A stretch of 7,078 nucleotides of DNA, from contig JAVBYB010000144.1 of the NCBI GenBank assembly GCA_030824255.1, positions 1 to 7,078 on the forward strand. The letters run 5' to 3'. A program made the translations under genes and the position numbers. The DNA comes from a bacterium. Lineage in GTDB: Bacteria; Pseudomonadota; Alphaproteobacteria; Caulobacterales; Hyphomonadaceae. A model generated the notes under the pieces. The model was not told where the DNA came from. It searched no databases and was given only the letters and a program-made list of their open reading frames with translations. Positions 1-6,376 of this stretch are shown in pieces; position 1 is the first letter of the stretch, and each line of letters starts with the position of its first letter.

Positions 1-82
1 CAAGAGGAACTGCATCCTCGATGCGATCAATGGTGATCACAGGGATAACCGGTTGCACGGCCATGAGTTCGTCGACGGTCAT
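1..82 (-). CDS. eda: KDPG aldolase (Eda), 5' part only, cut by window edge
   Basis: This is the 5' end of a minus-strand gene that runs off the left edge, with 27 complete codons visible. The translation begins [17 protein letters not shown] and continues DRIEDAVPL. The PVIPVI strand followed by an I-x-x-A-V-P helix start matches the N terminus of 2-keto-3-deoxy-6-phosphogluconate aldolase (E. coli Eda has PVVPVI...LEHAVPM). The enzyme splits KDPG into pyruvate and glyceraldehyde-3-phosphate, the last step of the Entner-Doudoroff pathway, in the cytoplasm. The catalytic Lys and Glu lie outside the window. Its ATG (82-80) overlaps the edd TGA (81-79) as ATGA, so translational coupling is likely. 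A GGAG Shine-Dalgarno (plus-strand ctcc at 90-93) sits 7 nt before the ATG, inside edd. The identification rests on this short match plus the position directly after edd. Confidence 0.9.
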   Translation of the reverse strand, partial: MTVDELMAVQPVIPVITIDRIEDAVPL

Positions 83-1899
83 GCCGTGGCTCCAGATAGA
101 AGATGGAAGATGCCGCCGCCGGCTTCTGCATCGCCGGCGAGGTGGCGGAGGGGGGCGAAGAGTTCGCGGCCGTAGCCAAAGCCTGCAGGGGGCATGACCG
201 CGCGTGGGCGGGCGGCGAGTTCGGAGGGGTCGACCATCACGTTGAGCTTGCCGTGCTCTGCGTCGAGGACGATGCGGTCGCCATCCTGGATACGAGCGAG
301 GATCGAGTCCTGGTCGGCGCCCGGCGTCATGTGGATGGCGGCGGGCACTGCGCCGGAGGCGCCGGACATGCGGCCATCCGTGACGAGGGCGACGCGGTAG
401 CCCTTGTTCTGGAGGGCGGTGAGGGACGGGGTGAGGGAGTGGAGTTCGGGCATGCCGTTGGCGCGCGGGCCCTGGAAACGGACAACGGCGATGACGTCGC
501 GGTTGAGGTGGCCGGCCTTGAAGGCGGCTGTGAAGTCAGCCTGGCTTTCGAAGACGGCGGCGGGGGCGTCGATCAGGCGGCGGTCTTTCGGAACGGACGA
601 GACCTTGATGACGCCGCGGCCGAGATTGCCGGTCAGCAGGCGGATGCCGCCCTCCATTTCGAACGGGGCGTGGACCGAGCGGAGGATGGTTTCATCCAGC
701 GTTGTCTCTGTCCCGGGACGCCACGCGATCTGGCCGTCGTTGAGCCACGGCTCCATCGTGTAGTTCGCGAGGCCATGACCGGCGACGGTGTGGGTGTCGG
801 CGTGGAGCAGGCCAACGGAGAGCAACTCGCGCGTGATGAAGGCCATGCCGCCCGCGGCGTGGAACTGGTTCACGTCGGCCGTGCCGTTTGGATAGACGCG
901 GGCCAGAAGCGGGACGACCGACGAGATGTCCGAGAAGTCGTTCCAGTCGACAACGAGGCCAGCGGCCTGCGCCATGGCCGGAATGTGGAGCGCGTGGTTG
1001 GTGGAGCCGCCTGTCGCCATGAGGCCAACTAGCGCGTTGACGATGGACTTTGCGTCGACCACCCGCGCCATCGTGCCTTCGCCGGATTTTGCCAGCTCGA
1101 CACAGCGCGCAGCGGCAGCGCGGATGAGAGCTTCACGCAGCGGCGTATCCGGATTGACGAAGGCCGTGCCGGGCAGGTGGAGCCCCATCAACTCCATCAT
1201 CATCTGGTTGGAGTTTGCAGTGCCGTAGAAGGTGCAGGTGCCGGCGCTGTGGTAGGAGGCCGCTTCAGCTTCGAGCAGTTGCTCGCGCGTCACTTGGCCG
1301 AGGGCGAACTGTTCGCGGACCCTGGCCTTCTCCTTGTTGGAAATGCCGGAGGGCATAGGGCCGGCGGGCGAGAAGATGATCGGCAGGTGGCCGAAGCTGA
1401 GACCGCCGATGACGAGGCCGGGCACGATCTTGTCGCACGTGCCGAGCATCAGTGCGGCGTCGAACGCGTCATGCGTGAGCGCGACGGCGGCGGACAGGGC
1501 GATCACGTCGCGGGAGAAGAGGGACAGCTCCATGCCGGGTCGCCCCTGCGTGACGCCATCGCACATGGCAGGCGTACCGCCAGCGACCTGCGCCGTCGCG
1601 CCAACGTGGCGGGCAGCGTCCTTGATGATATCCGGATAGTGCTGGAACGGCTGATGCGCGCTCAACATGTCGTTGTAGCTGGTGACGATGCCGATGTTCG
1701 GGGCGCGGCCGCGCAAGGAAAGTTTGTCGCCTAGCGGCACGGCGGCAAAGGCGTGGGCAAGGTTTCCGCAGGAGAGATGCTGGCGGCCCGGACCAGCGTC
1801 CTTTGCGGCCTGCATACGTTCGAGATAATCGCGGCGGCTGTCGCGACTGCGTTCCTTGATGCGGTTCGTGACCTCGGCGATTTTCGGGTGGATGGCCAT
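79..1899 (-). CDS. edd: 6-phosphogluconate dehydratase (Edd)
   Basis: This 606-residue protein is the usual length for Edd (about 600) of the IlvD/Edd Fe-S dehydratase family. It dehydrates 6-phosphogluconate to KDPG, the committing step of the Entner-Doudoroff pathway, in the cytoplasm. Visible family motifs are [12 protein letters not shown] (73-84), [14 protein letters not shown] (106-119), LGTCDK (152-157), [14 protein letters not shown] (218-231) and, in the C-terminal barrel, [10 protein letters not shown] followed by [11 protein letters not shown]. Cys113, Cys155 and Cys222 lie in these conserved segments and are the expected Fe-S ligand candidates. The ATG at 1899 is preceded by a GAGG Shine-Dalgarno with a 5-nt spacer (plus-strand cctc at 1905-1908). 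The gene lies 47 bp after the hydrolase gene on the same strand and overlaps the start of eda by ATGA, which suggests one transcript. It is intact. Confidence 0.97.
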   Translation of the reverse strand: MAIHPKIAEVTNRIKERSRDSRRDYLERMQAAKDAGPGRQHLSCGNLAHAFAAVPLGDKLSLRGRAPNIGIVTSYNDMLSAHQPFQHYPDIIKDAARHVGATAQVAGGTPAMCDGVTQGRPGMELSLFSRDVIALSAAVALTHDAFDAALMLGTCDKIVPGLVIGGLSFGHLPIIFSPAGPMPSGISNKEKARVREQFALGQVTREQLLEAEAASYHSAGTCTFYGTANSNQMMMELMGLHLPGTAFVNPDTPLREALIRAAAARCVELAKSGEGTMARVVDAKSIVNALVGLMATGGSTNHALHIPAMAQAAGLVVDWNDFSDISSVVPLLARVYPNGTADVNQFHAAGGMAFITRELLSVGLLHADTHTVAGHGLANYTMEPWLNDGQIAWRPGTETTLDETILRSVHAPFEMEGGIRLLTGNLGRGVIKVSSVPKDRRLIDAPAAVFESQADFTAAFKAGHLNRDVIAVVRFQGPRANGMPELHSLTPSLTALQNKGYRVALVTDGRMSGASGAVPAAIHMTPGADQDSILARIQDGDRIVLDAEHGKLNVMVDPSELAARPRAVMPPAGFGYGRELFAPLRHLAGDAEAGGGIFHLLSGATA

Positions 1900-1946
1900 G
1901 TGCGCCTCGTCCTCAAGCTTTCCGGGTCATATGTCGCAAATCGCTC

Positions 1947-3014
1947 TCACGCCAACAGCCAGTCGAGGATCATGGTGCTGAGATCGGGGCCATAGGAATG
2001 AGCGAGATCCTCGAGCCGACTGTATGTCACATTTGCACCCATGCGGGCGAGATGATCGCGGCCTTCCTCGGCCATGGCGATCGGGAACATCCAGTCACGC
2101 GCGCCATGGATGATGTGGATGGCGAGGTTCTTGACGCGCTCGTCGTCGGCCATCGCGGCCAGCACAGGATGAAATGCCGCCGCCACCGGTGCGAGATGGG
2201 TGAAAGGGGCGTCGGCGACGAGGCCCGATGTGTAGGTGAAAGTCCCGCCGTCGCTGAGGCCGGTCATCAGGATGCGCGTCGGGTCGATCGACCACGTTTC
2301 GCGCACGAACGCGTGGAGACGATCGAGGTGAGCGGAATCCGGATCGTCGCCCTGGATGGCCCATGTCTCGCCCTGCGAGGATGGCGCGACAATGATGGCG
2401 CCGCGCGAGCGAGCGGCGCGAACCCAGCTCCAGAGGAAGGAACGTCCATTACCTGAGCCGCCGTGCAGCGCGTAAACAAGGGGCGCCGGCGTCGCGGGAT
2501 CGTAGGTTCCGGGAACGTACATCCATACGGACTGGCGGGACTTCGGATCTTCGCCGATGCGAATGACGCCGGTGTTGGGCGGGGGCGGCTGTCGGAAGAG
2601 GCGTTGCTGCAGCCCTGCATCGTCGCGCTGAGGCGGGTCGAGATAGTAGCGGCTGACCGGCGGGACGATGCCCGCGAGCGGATAAAGCGTTTCCAGCGCG
2701 CGCGGCAGATAGCGCAGGGCGACGAAAGCGCGCGTGAGATCTTCAGGCGGGGCGGCCGCCTGATAAAGCTCGCTGTAGGCGGTGAGCACCAGATCCGCAG
2801 TTTCATCGAGCAGGGGACGCATGGCCGAATAGGGTGCATCCCAGTCTGGCAGGTTCCGCGCGGCCTGCAGGTCGAGGTGAGGTTCGCCGACACGGGCAAG
2901 TTGATGACTGTAGCCAACCGGATCGAGATGGCGGGCAATGTAGGCGAGCCCATCCAGCGAACGCAGCAGGGACGGGAGGTATGCCTGAAGATGCTGGACG
3001 CCATCGCTTGTCAT
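1947..3014 (-). CDS. Alpha/beta-hydrolase (PHB-depolymerase/feruloyl-esterase-like) with N-terminal helical extension
   Basis: This is a 355-residue protein counted from the ATG at 3014. The C-terminal half (about 160-355) has the parts of a serine hydrolase: an HGGSGNG oxyanion segment (184-190), a GLSDG nucleophile elbow with Ser254, an IIHGARDWMFP strand with candidate acid Asp307, and LAHSYGP with candidate His339. This layout resembles esterase, phospholipase and PHB-depolymerase-like proteins. The first ~140 residues are predicted helical from composition (long Leu/Ala-rich stretches such as 66-85 and 94-112) and match no domain I recognise. There is no signal peptide or membrane segment, so it is probably cytoplasmic; the substrate is unknown. 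A TTG at 3050 would add 12 residues, but neither start has a convincing Shine-Dalgarno; I chose the ATG. It may be co-transcribed with edd-eda. It is also divergent from kynA, so a role there is possible but unproven. Confidence 0.78.
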   Translation of the reverse strand: MTSDGVQHLQAYLPSLLRSLDGLAYIARHLDPVGYSHQLARVGEPHLDLQAARNLPDWDAPYSAMRPLLDETADLVLTAYSELYQAAAPPEDLTRAFVALRYLPRALETLYPLAGIVPPVSRYYLDPPQRDDAGLQQRLFRQPPPPNTGVIRIGEDPKSRQSVWMYVPGTYDPATPAPLVYALHGGSGNGRSFLWSWVRAARSRGAIIVAPSSQGETWAIQGDDPDSAHLDRLHAFVRETWSIDPTRILMTGLSDGGTFTYTSGLVADAPFTHLAPVAAAFHPVLAAMADDERVKNLAIHIIHGARDWMFPIAMAEEGRDHLARMGANVTYSRLEDLAHSYGPDLSTMILDWLLA

Positions 3015-3140
3015 GAGGTCTACAGTGGGATGGTGCGCGCCGTGGCGCAAGAATATGTCGTGCCTTGCCTAAGCGACGAAGGGCTGGTTTGTCGGCATGT
3101 GGCCCGCGTTGTCTCACGCGGACGATGAAGGAGTGTCCTC
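3015..3140. promoter_or_regulatory. Divergent intergenic region between the hydrolase-edd-eda and kynA genes
   Basis: About 126 bp separate the divergent starts of the hydrolase gene and kynA, so promoters for both directions should lie here. I could not pick out convincing -35/-10 pairs on either strand. A perfect inverted repeat CCGCGT-tgtctc-ACGCGG (3104-3121) sits just upstream of the kynA ribosome-binding site and could be an operator or leader hairpin. A weaker one, TGCGC...GCGCA, lies around 3033-3049. The kynA Shine-Dalgarno AAGGAG is at 3128-3133. Confidence 0.45.
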
Positions 3141-3932
3141 ATGTCCTCGGATATGACCTACGCGCGCTACCTGCAGCTCGATCAGGTTCTCTCGGCGCTG
3201 AAGCCACTATCCGACACGCATGACGAGGCGCTTTTCATCATTGTCCACCAGACAAAAGAGTTATGGCTCAAGCAGGTGATTTCTGAGCTGAAGCTGGCGA
3301 AAGGCCTGGTGCGGCAGGGCGCGCTGATCGAGGCCTACAAGTCGCTCGCGAGAGTCTCGCGCATTCAGGCTGTCATGACTTTGTCCTGGGATGTGCTCGC
3401 GACGATGACGCCATCCGACTATACAAGTTTTCGCGCCGTGCTGGGGCCAAGCTCGGGCTTTCAGTCCGACCAGTTCCGCACAGTGGAATTCATGCTGGGG
3501 CTGAAGGACGGCAAGCATGTCGCGATCCAGAATGACCGTCCCGCGGCGCAGGCGGCTTTGAAAGCCGCGCTTGAGGCGCCGAGCCTTTGGGATGATGCGA
3601 ACGCTGCGCTGGCAGTGCGCGGTTTCAAGTTGCCAGCGCATGTGCTGGAGCGGGACTGGACGCAACTCTATGTTCCCGATGTTGAAGTCGAGGCGGCGTG
3701 GGCTGACGTCTATCGCGACACGCATCGCTGGTGGGACCTCTATCAGCTGGCAGAGAAGCTGCTGGACGTGGATGATGCGATGACGACGTGGCGGCATCGG
3801 CATGCTGTGACCGTAGCCCGCATTATCGGCGGGAAACCGGGAACTGGTGGATCTGCGGGCGTAAGCTATCTGGAAAGCACGATCGCCAAGCGTAGTTTTC
3901 CGGAGTTGTGGTCGCTGAGAAACCGGCTGTAG
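3141..3932 (+). CDS. kynA: Tryptophan 2,3-dioxygenase
   Basis: This 263-residue heme dioxygenase oxidises L-tryptophan to N-formylkynurenine, the first and rate-setting step of kynurenine catabolism, in the cytoplasm as a tetramer. It aligns along its length with Xanthomonas TDO from the TYxxYLxLDQ segment (6-15) onward. Expected residues are present: Phe32 and His36 in LFIIVHQT (Xanthomonas Phe51, His55), Tyr94 and Arg98 in SDYTSFR (Tyr113, Arg117), proximal heme ligand His221 in WRHRHAVTV (His240), and Thr235 in the GTGGSAG loop (Thr254). LGPSSGFQS (101-109) is the family signature. It is slightly short because the N terminus lacks the ~18-residue extension of the Xanthomonas protein. The start is supported by AAGGAG 7 nt upstream. 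It is followed after 9 bp by the kynureninase-like gene, whose Shine-Dalgarno overlaps this stop codon, so the two form an operon. Confidence 0.97.
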   Translation: MSSDMTYARYLQLDQVLSALKPLSDTHDEALFIIVHQTKELWLKQVISELKLAKGLVRQGALIEAYKSLARVSRIQAVMTLSWDVLATMTPSDYTSFRAVLGPSSGFQSDQFRTVEFMLGLKDGKHVAIQNDRPAAQAALKAALEAPSLWDDANAALAVRGFKLPAHVLERDWTQLYVPDVEVEAAWADVYRDTHRWWDLYQLAEKLLDVDDAMTTWRHRHAVTVARIIGGKPGTGGSAGVSYLESTIAKRSFPELWSLRNRL

Positions 3933-3941
3933 GAGCGCCAC

Positions 3942-5087
3942 GTGAGCTTCAAGCATCTCTTCTCGCGAGCCTTGGGCGCGGCGCCGGGGCGGCTGCACAT
4001 GGCGGCGCACAGTCATCACCTGTGGCCGGATGCGAGCTTCGAGGGGCAGCGGGCGGCGTGGGAAGACGCCGCGCTGCTGGCGGATCACAAGTGGGACAAG
4101 GTGATGGGGGAGGTGTGGCCCGAGGCGCAGGCACACATTGCGGCGGAGCTGAAATTGCCATCGGCGGACAGCATCGTCTTTGCGCCGAACACGCATGAGC
4201 TGCTGGTGCGGGTTCTGTCTGCAACGGGAAAGACGCGCCCACGTGTACTGGCGAGCGATGGGGAGTTTCACTCGTTCAGGCGGCAGTCAGCGCGCTGGGC
4301 CGAAGCGGATGCAATTGAGCTTGAGACGGTGGCGATAGATGCGCTGGATTTTTCGCAGCGCTTTCTCGCGCGCGCGAGGAGCGGCGCGTTTGATCTGATT
4401 TTTGTCAGCCAGGTGATGTTTGGCTCCGGCCGCGTTTTCGATGGCATCGCAGAGCTGGCCGCGCTGGCGCGGCCTGATGGGCCATGGATTGTGGTGGATG
4501 GCTATCACGCCTTCATGGCGATCGATGTTGATCTCTCGCGCGTGGCGGACCGCGTCTTCTATCTCGCGGGCGGATACAAGTATGCGATGGCGGGCGAGGG
4601 CGTCTGCTTTCTGCATGCGCCGCCCGGCTATGGCGAGCGGCCCGTCAACACGGGATGGTTTGCAGCATTCGATGATCTTGCATTGAAGCCGGGGCAGGTG
4701 GGCTATGCGAAGGATGGGCGGCGCTTTGCGGGCGCGACATTCGATCCTTCAGGACTTTACCGCTTCAATGCGGTGCAGGCGATGCTGAAGCGCGAAGGTC
4801 TCAGCGTCGCGCAGATGAATGCGCACATCGATCCGTTGCTGGGATCGCTCGCGGCGGAGCTGGATGAGACGGCGCTGGGCTCTGCGCGCCTGCTCAATCC
4901 GGGCATTCTGCAACCACGCGCGCGCTTTCTTGCACTGGAGTCGCCGCGCGCGGCAGCGTGGCAGGAAGCGCTGGCGGCGGCGAACATCGTGACGGACCTG
5001 CGGGGCGATGTGCTGCGCATAGGGTTGGGCCTCTATCACGACGAGATCGACATCGACTGGCTTGTCGGCGTCGCCACGACGCTCTGA
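3942..5087 (+). CDS. Kynureninase-like PLP enzyme (aminotransferase class V fold)
   Basis: This 381-residue fold-type I PLP enzyme starts at a GTG, with AGGAG (3931-3935) overlapping the kynA stop and a 6-nt spacer. Asp186 in WIVVDGYHAF should hold the pyridine nitrogen and Lys213 in AGGYKYAMAGEG is the likely Schiff-base lysine; GYKY resembles the SYKY of known kynureninases. The C-terminal RGDVLRIGLGLYHDEIDIDWLV (354-375) matches the kynureninase-type ending R-x-x-x-x-R...LY..(E)D...LV. Its predicted role is hydrolysis of kynurenine to anthranilate and alanine, completing the kynA pathway; the operon position is the strongest support. It is shorter than classical KynU (about 415), and the FPSD-type motif is replaced by EFHSFRRQ (108-115), so it is a divergent member. 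A related activity, such as another class V lyase or aminotransferase, cannot be excluded, so I assign no symbol. Confidence 0.78.
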   Translation: MSFKHLFSRALGAAPGRLHMAAHSHHLWPDASFEGQRAAWEDAALLADHKWDKVMGEVWPEAQAHIAAELKLPSADSIVFAPNTHELLVRVLSATGKTRPRVLASDGEFHSFRRQSARWAEADAIELETVAIDALDFSQRFLARARSGAFDLIFVSQVMFGSGRVFDGIAELAALARPDGPWIVVDGYHAFMAIDVDLSRVADRVFYLAGGYKYAMAGEGVCFLHAPPGYGERPVNTGWFAAFDDLALKPGQVGYAKDGRRFAGATFDPSGLYRFNAVQAMLKREGLSVAQMNAHIDPLLGSLAAELDETALGSARLLNPGILQPRARFLALESPRAAAWQEALAAANIVTDLRGDVLRIGLGLYHDEIDIDWLVGVATTL

Positions 5088-5100
5088 ACATCTGTTCAGA
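5083..5100. promoter_or_regulatory. Perfect 8+2+8 palindrome over the kynureninase stop codon
   Basis: TCTGAACA-tc-TGTTCAGA is a perfect inverted repeat that contains the TGA stop (5085-5087) of the upstream gene. No T-run follows and the central gap is only 2 nt, so an intrinsic terminator is unlikely. The symmetry suits a dimeric repressor or activator site at the head of the curlin cluster, about 130 bp before its first ATG. The regulator is unknown. Confidence 0.4.
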
Positions 5101-5232
5101 TACGGGCCGTCTCCGCAGCTCTCCAATATGAACTGAAAATTACACGCCCCGTTCAAGTAGCGCTCATGCGCCGCGAGCGATGTTGCTCGTGTCGCGCTGA
5201 ACGAGTGCGCGAAAGCAAACGGAGTTCTGGTT
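5101..5232 (+). promoter_or_regulatory. Upstream/leader region of the curlin cluster
   Basis: This non-coding stretch precedes the first curlin gene. It includes the only clearly AT-richer patch nearby (about 5124-5144, containing CAATAT and GAAAATTAC), where a promoter could lie, but no good -35/-10 pair is visible. Downstream, CGAGC-gatgtt-GCTCG (5174-5189), flanked by GCGC at 5168-5171 and 5194-5197, could form a hairpin in the 5' leader. The Shine-Dalgarno GGAG (5221-5224) lies 8 nt before the ATG. Confidence 0.4.
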
Positions 5233-5739
5233 ATGAAACGTATCCTTTCAGCTGCTCTCGCGATGGCCATCATGGCGGGCGCCGGCGTTGCCGAAGCGCA
5301 AGGCCGCAACCGCGTGCAGATCGAACAAGGCGGCCGTGGTCACGGCGTCGCCATCGCGCAGAACGGCGACCGCAACGGTTCAGTCACCGTTCAGAATGGC
5401 CGGGGTCATTACTCGCAAGGCGTGCAGACCGGCTACAACAACTTCATGCGCATGGACCAGTACGGCACGCGCAACCAGTCCCAGACGGAGCAGCGCGGTG
5501 AAGCCAACCTCGCCGTGACGGCGCAGGACGGCCTGCGTCTCCAGGCGGATACGTATCAGCGCGGCTACAACAACGTCGCTGGTACAGCGCAGATGGGCAC
5601 GGGTCACCGCGCGGTGACGGAGCAGATGGGCTCGAACAACGCGTCGGCCATCATCCAGACCGGCAACGGCCAGGATGCTGAGATCCGCCAGCGCGGCAAC
5701 GGCAACATCTCGGTCGTGGTCCAGAGCGGCTACAACTAA
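5233..5739 (+). CDS. Secreted curlin-repeat protein (CsgA-like major amyloid subunit candidate)
   Basis: This 168-residue protein has a Sec signal peptide (MKR, hydrophobic 4-19, predicted cleavage AEA|Q after 22). The mature part is almost entirely curlin half-repeats of the form Q-x-G-x-x-N. Gln occurs at 32 and then every 11 residues to 164 (13 times), and Gly follows two residues later in all 13. Curlin repeats build a beta-solenoid that polymerises outside the cell as curli amyloid, strengthening biofilm and adhesion. E. coli CsgA has five 22-residue repeats; this protein has about 6.5. At the +5 position Asn is invariant in even units (48, 70, 92, 114, 136, 158) but His, Asn, Leu or Gln in odd units. 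It has no cysteine and ends in GYN, inside its last unit. It is first in the cluster, which fits a major subunit, but CsgA versus CsgB cannot be decided from sequence alone. Confidence 0.88.
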   Translation: MKRILSAALAMAIMAGAGVAEAQGRNRVQIEQGGRGHGVAIAQNGDRNGSVTVQNGRGHYSQGVQTGYNNFMRMDQYGTRNQSQTEQRGEANLAVTAQDGLRLQADTYQRGYNNVAGTAQMGTGHRAVTEQMGSNNASAIIQTGNGQDAEIRQRGNGNISVVVQSGYN

Positions 5740-5751
5740 CCCAGGAGCGAC

Positions 5752-5780
5752 GCCCGGCGGGCAGCGACATCCCGCCGGGC
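5752..5780 (+). other. Intercistronic stem-loop between curlin and CsgH-like genes
   Basis: GCCCGGCGGG (5752-5761) and CCCGCCGGGC (5771-5780) form a perfect 10-bp GC-rich stem with a 9-nt loop. It begins 12 nt after the curlin stop and ends 7 nt before the AGGAGG of the next gene. No U-tract follows, so it is not a standard intrinsic terminator. Such a stem can stabilise the upstream mRNA 3' end or attenuate transcription, giving more curlin than chaperone; that role is inference. Confidence 0.65.
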
Positions 5781-5798
5781 AAGCCTCAGGAGGCAACA

Positions 5799-6350
5799 AT
5801 GTCCAACCTGAAATCCACCCACCTCATGATGCTCTCGGCAGCGCTGGTTCTTGCCGGCTGTTCGTCGGCAATGTCCCAGGAGTCGAGCAACACCGCTGTG
5901 GTGACACAGCAAGGCCCGGATCTGATGGCGTCGCTCGATGCGCAGTCGCCGGTCGATGGTCCGCTGCTGGATGGAGCGCCGCCGATTATCGTTCCGGAAA
6001 ATTATGCGCCCCAGCCGGCTCCGCCGCCTCCGGTGAACAAGCCGGTCGTCAAGCAAGTCGTGGCGCGGCTCACCTGCGATATCGACATTGACCGCACGTC
6101 GTACGGCATTCGCGTGACGCCGGTTGTACGTTCGGATCGTGCGCTGAGTGGCGAGTACTCGCTGGTCATCACGAAATCCGGTTCGGGCGGTTCGTCCGAC
6201 ATCAGCCAGGGCGGCCCGTTCGATGCCTCGCGTGGTGAAAGTGTGGCGCTGAGCGCCTCCGAGTTCTCGATGGAACGCGGGGCGAAGTTCAAGGCGGTCC
6301 TGAAAGTGCGTGCGGGCGGCCGCGAAATCTGCCGCGAGATCAGTTCGTAA
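5799..6350 (+). CDS. csgH: CsgH-like curli assembly/inhibitor protein, predicted lipoprotein
   Basis: This 183-residue protein has a lipoprotein signal with lipobox LAGC (18-21); Ser22 at +2 predicts the outer membrane, inner leaflet. After Cys21 comes a short segment SNTAVVTQQG (30-39) that resembles a curlin half-repeat, then a proline-rich linker (about 61-82, including PAPPPPVNKP). The C-terminal domain (about 87-183) looks like CsgH: a beta-sandwich pattern with Cys93 at the start, GEYSLVITKSGSGGSSDISQGG in the middle, a serine-rich LSASEFSM strand, and Cys178 near the end, a likely disulfide pair. CsgC/CsgH proteins keep curlin subunits unfolded in the periplasm and block premature amyloid formation. 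The start is strongly supported by AGGAGG (5788-5793) with a 5-nt spacer. Lying between two curlin genes supports the assignment. The lipid anchor and the ~65-residue extension are unusual next to the soluble CsgH I know of. Confidence 0.8.
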   Translation: MSNLKSTHLMMLSAALVLAGCSSAMSQESSNTAVVTQQGPDLMASLDAQSPVDGPLLDGAPPIIVPENYAPQPAPPPPVNKPVVKQVVARLTCDIDIDRTSYGIRVTPVVRSDRALSGEYSLVITKSGSGGSSDISQGGPFDASRGESVALSASEFSMERGAKFKAVLKVRAGGREICREISS

Positions 6351-6376
6351 TTCGTTTTGTGCCTGGAGTTGCTGTC

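Noticed and set aside
103..1032. 309-residue plus-strand open frame opposite edd
   Set aside because: It is fully antisense to a well-conserved edd, has Gly/Ala/Val/Asp/Glu-rich low-complexity composition and no recognisable motif: a GC-rich shadow.
1177..1734. 185-residue plus-strand open frame opposite edd
   Set aside because: It is antisense to conserved Edd motifs, with biased composition and no ribosome site.
3015..3050. TTG start at 3050 for the hydrolase
   Set aside because: It cannot be excluded, but the ribosome site is weak and the start codon rare; the ATG at 3014 was kept as the conservative choice.
3261..4271. 336-residue minus-strand open frame opposite kynA and the kynureninase gene
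   Set aside because: It spans two genes on the other strand that have clear family motifs; it is Arg/His/Gln-rich and without domain features.
5752..5780. Intrinsic terminator after the first curlin gene
   Set aside because: The stem is strong, but no T-run follows it, so it was recorded as a stem-loop only.
5380..5799. 139-residue minus-strand open frame opposite the first curlin gene
   Set aside because: Its repetitive look mirrors the curlin repeats on the other strand.
6359..6376. Upstream GTG start for the second curlin gene
   Set aside because: It has no Shine-Dalgarno and would put six residues before a normal signal peptide; the ATG at 6377 has GGAG at the proper distance.
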